This document shows, piece by piece, positions 33,340 through 36,042 of a DNA stretch of 36,042 nt. Both the position numbers and the translations under genes were made by a program. The notes beneath the pieces are model-generated. The model was not told where the DNA came from. It made no database searches and saw nothing but the letters and a program-made list of their open reading frames with translations. The stretch's first letter is position 1. Each line of letters starts with the position of its first letter. The DNA comes from JAJZQD01 sp021847735 (GTDB lineage Bacteria > Bacillota > Thermincolia > Thermincolales > UBA2595): contig DAHVYW010000009.1 of NCBI GenBank assembly GCA_027324025.1, positions 1 to 36,042 on the forward strand, given 5' to 3'.

Positions 33340-33691
33340 CTGTGTTCTCCGCTTCTTTAACTTCTCCCAGGAGCTTCATTATCCGGGCCCCATACTCAAT
33401 AGAGGGGTCGAATTTAAAGGTGATTTCCGGGGTGTACCTGAGCCTCATTCTTTTTCCAAGCTCACTTCGCACAAAGCCCTTAGCCTTTGCCAAAGCCTCC
33501 AATGACTGGGCCTTGGCATCATCGTCACCGTATATGCTGATAAAAACCTTGGCATAACGAATATCCGGAGTAACCTCAACACCGGTAACAGTAATAAACC
33601 CGATGCGCGGATCTTTTATTTCATCTCTTAACATCTGGGTAACTTCTTTTTTGATTTCCTCTGCTACTCTGTTTGATCTGTGAGAAGTCAC
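33332..33691 (-). CDS. rbfA: 30S ribosome-binding factor A
   Basis: This KH-fold assembly factor matures the 5' end of 16S rRNA and is needed at low temperature. The 119 residues show the family opening RSNRVAEEIKKEV, the block DPRIGFITVTGVEVTPDIRYAKVFIS and the end LRYTPEITFKFDPSIEYGARIMKLL. The start is a GTG (33691) with GGGGGTGG upstream. It follows infB by 34 bases. Confidence 0.96.
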   Translation of the reverse strand: MTSHRSNRVAEEIKKEVTQMLRDEIKDPRIGFITVTGVEVTPDIRYAKVFISIYGDDDAKAQSLEALAKAKGFVRSELGKRMRLRYTPEITFKFDPSIEYGARIMKLLGEVKEAENTDE

Positions 33692-33725
33692 GGAACCACC
33701 CCCGCTGATCTTGTTAATCTGCCAA

Positions 33726-36042
33726 TTACAGTTCTCTTTTTATTTCCTCCATTACAAAGGCTTCAACAATGTCCCCTTCAAGAAGGTCGTTTAACTTGTT
33801 AATCATCAAACCACATTCAAAGCCCTCGAGAACTTCCTTGACATCATCTTTAAATCTTTTCAGAGAGTCCAGTTTCCCTTCGAAAACCACGATACCGTCT
33901 CTGATTACCCTAACGTCGGCAGCCTTGGTAATTTTGCCCTCGAGTACGTAAGAGCCTGCGATGGTGCCTACCTTAGAAACCTTAAATAGCTGTCGTATTT
34001 CTACCCTGCCAATAACAACCTCTTTAAATTCGGGTTCCAGCATGCCAACCATAGCGGCTTTTACATCCTCAATGGCGTTGTAGATGACCCGGTAGAGTCT
34101 CATGTCGACTTTTTCCTTTTCGGCAGCCTTGCGTGCATTTGCATCAGGACGTACATTAAAACCGATTATAATCGCATTGGAGGCCGAAGCCAGCATAACA
34201 TCTGTTTCTGTAATAGCTCCGACTCCCCCATGGATCGGGTTAACCCTGACCTCTTCATTGGAGAGCTTTTGTAATGACTGTTTCAACGCCTCAATGGAAC
34301 CCTGAACATCAGCTTTGATAATAATATTCAGGTCTTTTACCTGGCCTTCTTTAATCTGTTTAAACAGGTCTTCCAGGGAAACCTTAGCTGTGGCTTTGAA
34401 ATCCTCTTCCCGTTTCTTGTTAACCCTTTTTGTTGCAACACTTCTGGCGGTTTTATCATCCTTAACGGCATGGAACACATCTCCGGCCAGCGGAACATCA
34501 GACAAACCGAGAACTTCCACCGGAGTTGACGGACCTGCTTTTTTCACCCGGCGCCCCTTGTCATCAATCATGGCCCTAACCTTTCCGAAGGCCTGACCGG
34601 CTACCATAGAGTCACCGATTTCCAGGGTTCCTGTCTGAACCAATACAGTCGCAACAGGCCCCCGGCCTTTATCCAATTCGGCCTCGATAACGGTCCCCTT
34701 GGCCAAACGCTTGGGATTGGCTTTTAGCTCCAGCATTTCCGCTACTAGGATGATCATCTCCAGTAGGTCTTGCAAACCTTGTTTTGTCTTGGCGGAGACA
34801 TTAACACAGACAGTTTCTCCACCCCATTCTTCAGGAACTAGCCCGTATTCCGTCAGTTCCTGTTTAACCTTGTCAGGGTTAGCGCCGGGTTTATCCATTT
34901 TATTGACAGCTATAATAATCGGTACTTTTGCCGCCTTGGAATGGTTAATTGCCTCTACTGTCTGAGGCATAACCCCGTCGTCAGCTGCTACTACAACTAT
35001 GGCCACATCGGTAGCCTGCGCGCCCCTTGCCCGCATAGCTGTGAAAGCCTCGTGGCCGGGAGTGTCCAGGAAGGTTATCTTTTTGCCATTATGGACCACC
35101 TGATAAGCGCCTATATGCTGGGTGATTCCCCCGGCTTCACTGGCGGTTACATTGGCCTCTCTTATAGCGTCAAGCAGAGAAGTTTTGCCGTGGTCAACGT
35201 GGCCCATCACTGTAACAACACTTGGGCGGTTGACCAAATCTTCCGGTGCATCCTCTATCTCCTCAATATATTCAACTTCCTCTTCGTCAAGCTTGACTTG
35301 AATCTCCCGGCCAAACTCACCGGCTAAGATTACGGCGGTATCAGTGTCGATTTCCTGGTTTATGGTCGCCATTACACCGAGGGCGATAAGTTTCTTGATA
35401 AGTTCAGAAGCCGACTTTGCCATTTTGGCAGCCAGGTCCTGAACGGTAATTGACTCACCTATAATTATTGGTTTGAGGTTTTTTGGCTCCTCTTTTTTGG
35501 CCGGTGCGGCCGGTTTGGTTGCCTGTGCCGGCTTTTGTGTTCTTGACGGAGCCGGTTTGCCCTGGTTCCTTCTATCACCAGGACCCCGCCATTCCGTTTT
35601 CTGGCCGGGCTTGCGATCTCCCGGTTTTCCCTGGTTTGCTGCCGGCCTGCTATCAGGTCTTGGACCTGCGGATCTACCATCAGGTCTTGGGCCTGCCGGT
35701 CTGCCATCAGGTCTCGGGCCTGCCGGCCTGCTATCAGGTCTTGGACCTGCGGATCTACCATCAGGTCTCGGACCTGCCGGCCTGCTATCAGGTCTCGGGC
35801 CTGCCGGTCTGCCATCAGGTCTCGGGCCTGCCGCCCTGCCTTCAGGTCTTGGGCCTGCCGCCCCGCCTTCCGGTCTTGGGCCCATCGGCCTGCCTTCCGG
35901 TCTTGGGCCCATCGGCCTGCCTTCCGGTCTTGGACCCATCGGCCTGCCTTCCGGTCTTGGACCCATCGGCCTGCCTTCCGGTCTTGGACCCATCGGCCTG
36001 CCTTCCGGTCTTGGACCCAACGGCCTGCCTTCCGGTCTTGGA
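33726..36042 (-). CDS. infB: Translation initiation factor IF-2, 5' end outside the window
   Basis: This GTPase delivers fMet-tRNA to the 30S subunit and promotes subunit joining. About 771 residues are visible; the N-terminus lies beyond the right edge. The order is a ~134-residue tandem repeat of GPRPxxRPx units, a basic linker, a second IF2_N module (ESITVQDLAAKMAKSASELIKKL), and the GTPase domain with GHVDHGKTS (G1), DTPGHEAF (G3) and NKMD (G4). Domains II-IV follow, ending with the fMet-tRNA-binding C2 domain (GLMINKLNDLLEGDIVEAFVMEE). Domain spacing is normal apart from the repeat. It is the first gene visible in the nusA-infB-rbfA operon. Confidence 0.97.
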   Translation of the reverse strand, partial: PRPEGRPLGPRPEGRPMGPRPEGRPMGPRPEGRPMGPRPEGRPMGPRPEGRPMGPRPEGGAAGPRPEGRAAGPRPDGRPAGPRPDSRPAGPRPDGRSAGPRPDSRPAGPRPDGRPAGPRPDGRSAGPRPDSRPAANQGKPGDRKPGQKTEWRGPGDRRNQGKPAPSRTQKPAQATKPAAPAKKEEPKNLKPIIIGESITVQDLAAKMAKSASELIKKLIALGVMATINQEIDTDTAVILAGEFGREIQVKLDEEEVEYIEEIEDAPEDLVNRPSVVTVMGHVDHGKTSLLDAIREANVTASEAGGITQHIGAYQVVHNGKKITFLDTPGHEAFTAMRARGAQATDVAIVVVAADDGVMPQTVEAINHSKAAKVPIIIAVNKMDKPGANPDKVKQELTEYGLVPEEWGGETVCVNVSAKTKQGLQDLLEMIILVAEMLELKANPKRLAKGTVIEAELDKGRGPVATVLVQTGTLEIGDSMVAGQAFGKVRAMIDDKGRRVKKAGPSTPVEVLGLSDVPLAGDVFHAVKDDKTARSVATKRVNKKREEDFKATAKVSLEDLFKQIKEGQVKDLNIIIKADVQGSIEALKQSLQKLSNEEVRVNPIHGGVGAITETDVMLASASNAIIIGFNVRPDANARKAAEKEKVDMRLYRVIYNAIEDVKAAMVGMLEPEFKEVVIGRVEIRQLFKVSKVGTIAGSYVLEGKITKAADVRVIRDGIVVFEGKLDSLKRFKDDVKEVLEGFECGLMINKLNDLLEGDIVEAFVMEEIKREL
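35641..36042. repeat. 27-bp tandem repeat in infB (about 15 units)
   Basis: Nine-codon units run in frame to the window edge. Those at 35870-36042 encode GPRPEGRPM and are nearly identical in DNA; those at 35641-35860 encode GPRP(D/E)(G/S)R(P/S/A)A and are more varied. Fourteen full units and part of another are seen; the array may go on beyond the window. Confidence 0.95.

Noticed and set aside
35465..35815. Alternative minus-strand frame with a repetitive protein (MADRQARDLIAGRQ...)
   Set aside because: It is the shifted reading of the infB tandem repeat; repeats in DNA give repeats in every frame.
35641..36042. Tandem repeats considered as a CRISPR array
   Set aside because: Units are contiguous 27-bp coding repeats in frame with IF-2, with no spacers.

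Overview
This window is a chromosomal stretch of a spore-forming low-to-moderate GC Firmicute. It is most likely a clostridial relative of Desulfotomaculum/Pelotomaculum (Peptococcaceae-like); that placement is inferred from gene content and order, not from a search. Almost every gene lies on the minus strand. Read in the direction of transcription (right to left), the backbone follows the well-known Bacillus subtilis order infB - rbfA - truB - ribC/F - rpsO - pnpA - ylxY - mlpA - ymxH - spoVFA - spoVFB - asd - dapG - dapA - rnj - tepA - ylzJ - spoIIIE. The order is preserved, with several insertions.

Right part (36042-26100): the translation and RNA block. It contains infB (5' end cut by the window, with a long tandem GPRP-type repeat), rbfA, nrnA, truB and ribF. 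A small two-gene pair that looks like a toxin-antitoxin module follows, behind a good sigma-A-type promoter. Then come rpsO with a structured leader, pnp, and an endonuclease IV gene.

Middle part (26000-17650): spore and cell-wall genes. These are a SleB cortex hydrolase, a GH18 spore-type glycosidase, a YlxY-type degenerate deacetylase, a DacF-like D,D-carboxypeptidase, an M16 peptidase (MlpA/YmxG), dUTPase and a YmxH/YlmC PRC-barrel protein. A short relic of an L,D-transpeptidase follows, frameshifted exactly at its catalytic cysteine codon. A two-gene plus-strand ThrE-type exporter (YjjP/YjjB-like halves) diverges from the dap operon.

Left-middle part (17654-8456): dapB, dpaA/dpaB (dipicolinate synthase), asd, dapG and dapA supply diaminopimelate for peptidoglycan and dipicolinate for spores. 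They are followed by ribonuclease J, the ClpP-like TepA and YlzJ. A candidate sigma-K-type promoter sits just before dpaA.

Left part (8350-1): a plus-strand cysteine-rich small protein, uppP, a large S-layer-homology surface protein, SpoIIIE and a BMP-family lipoprotein, then a 411-bp gene-free end with a long structured palindrome.

The most distinctive non-genic signal is a perfectly identical 120-bp element present twice (7052-7171 and 12786-12905). It has three consecutive hairpins, a TTTTAT left edge and a TTCACT right edge. I read it as a non-autonomous IS200/IS605-type element. No CRISPR array, tRNA, rRNA or intact transposase gene was seen.
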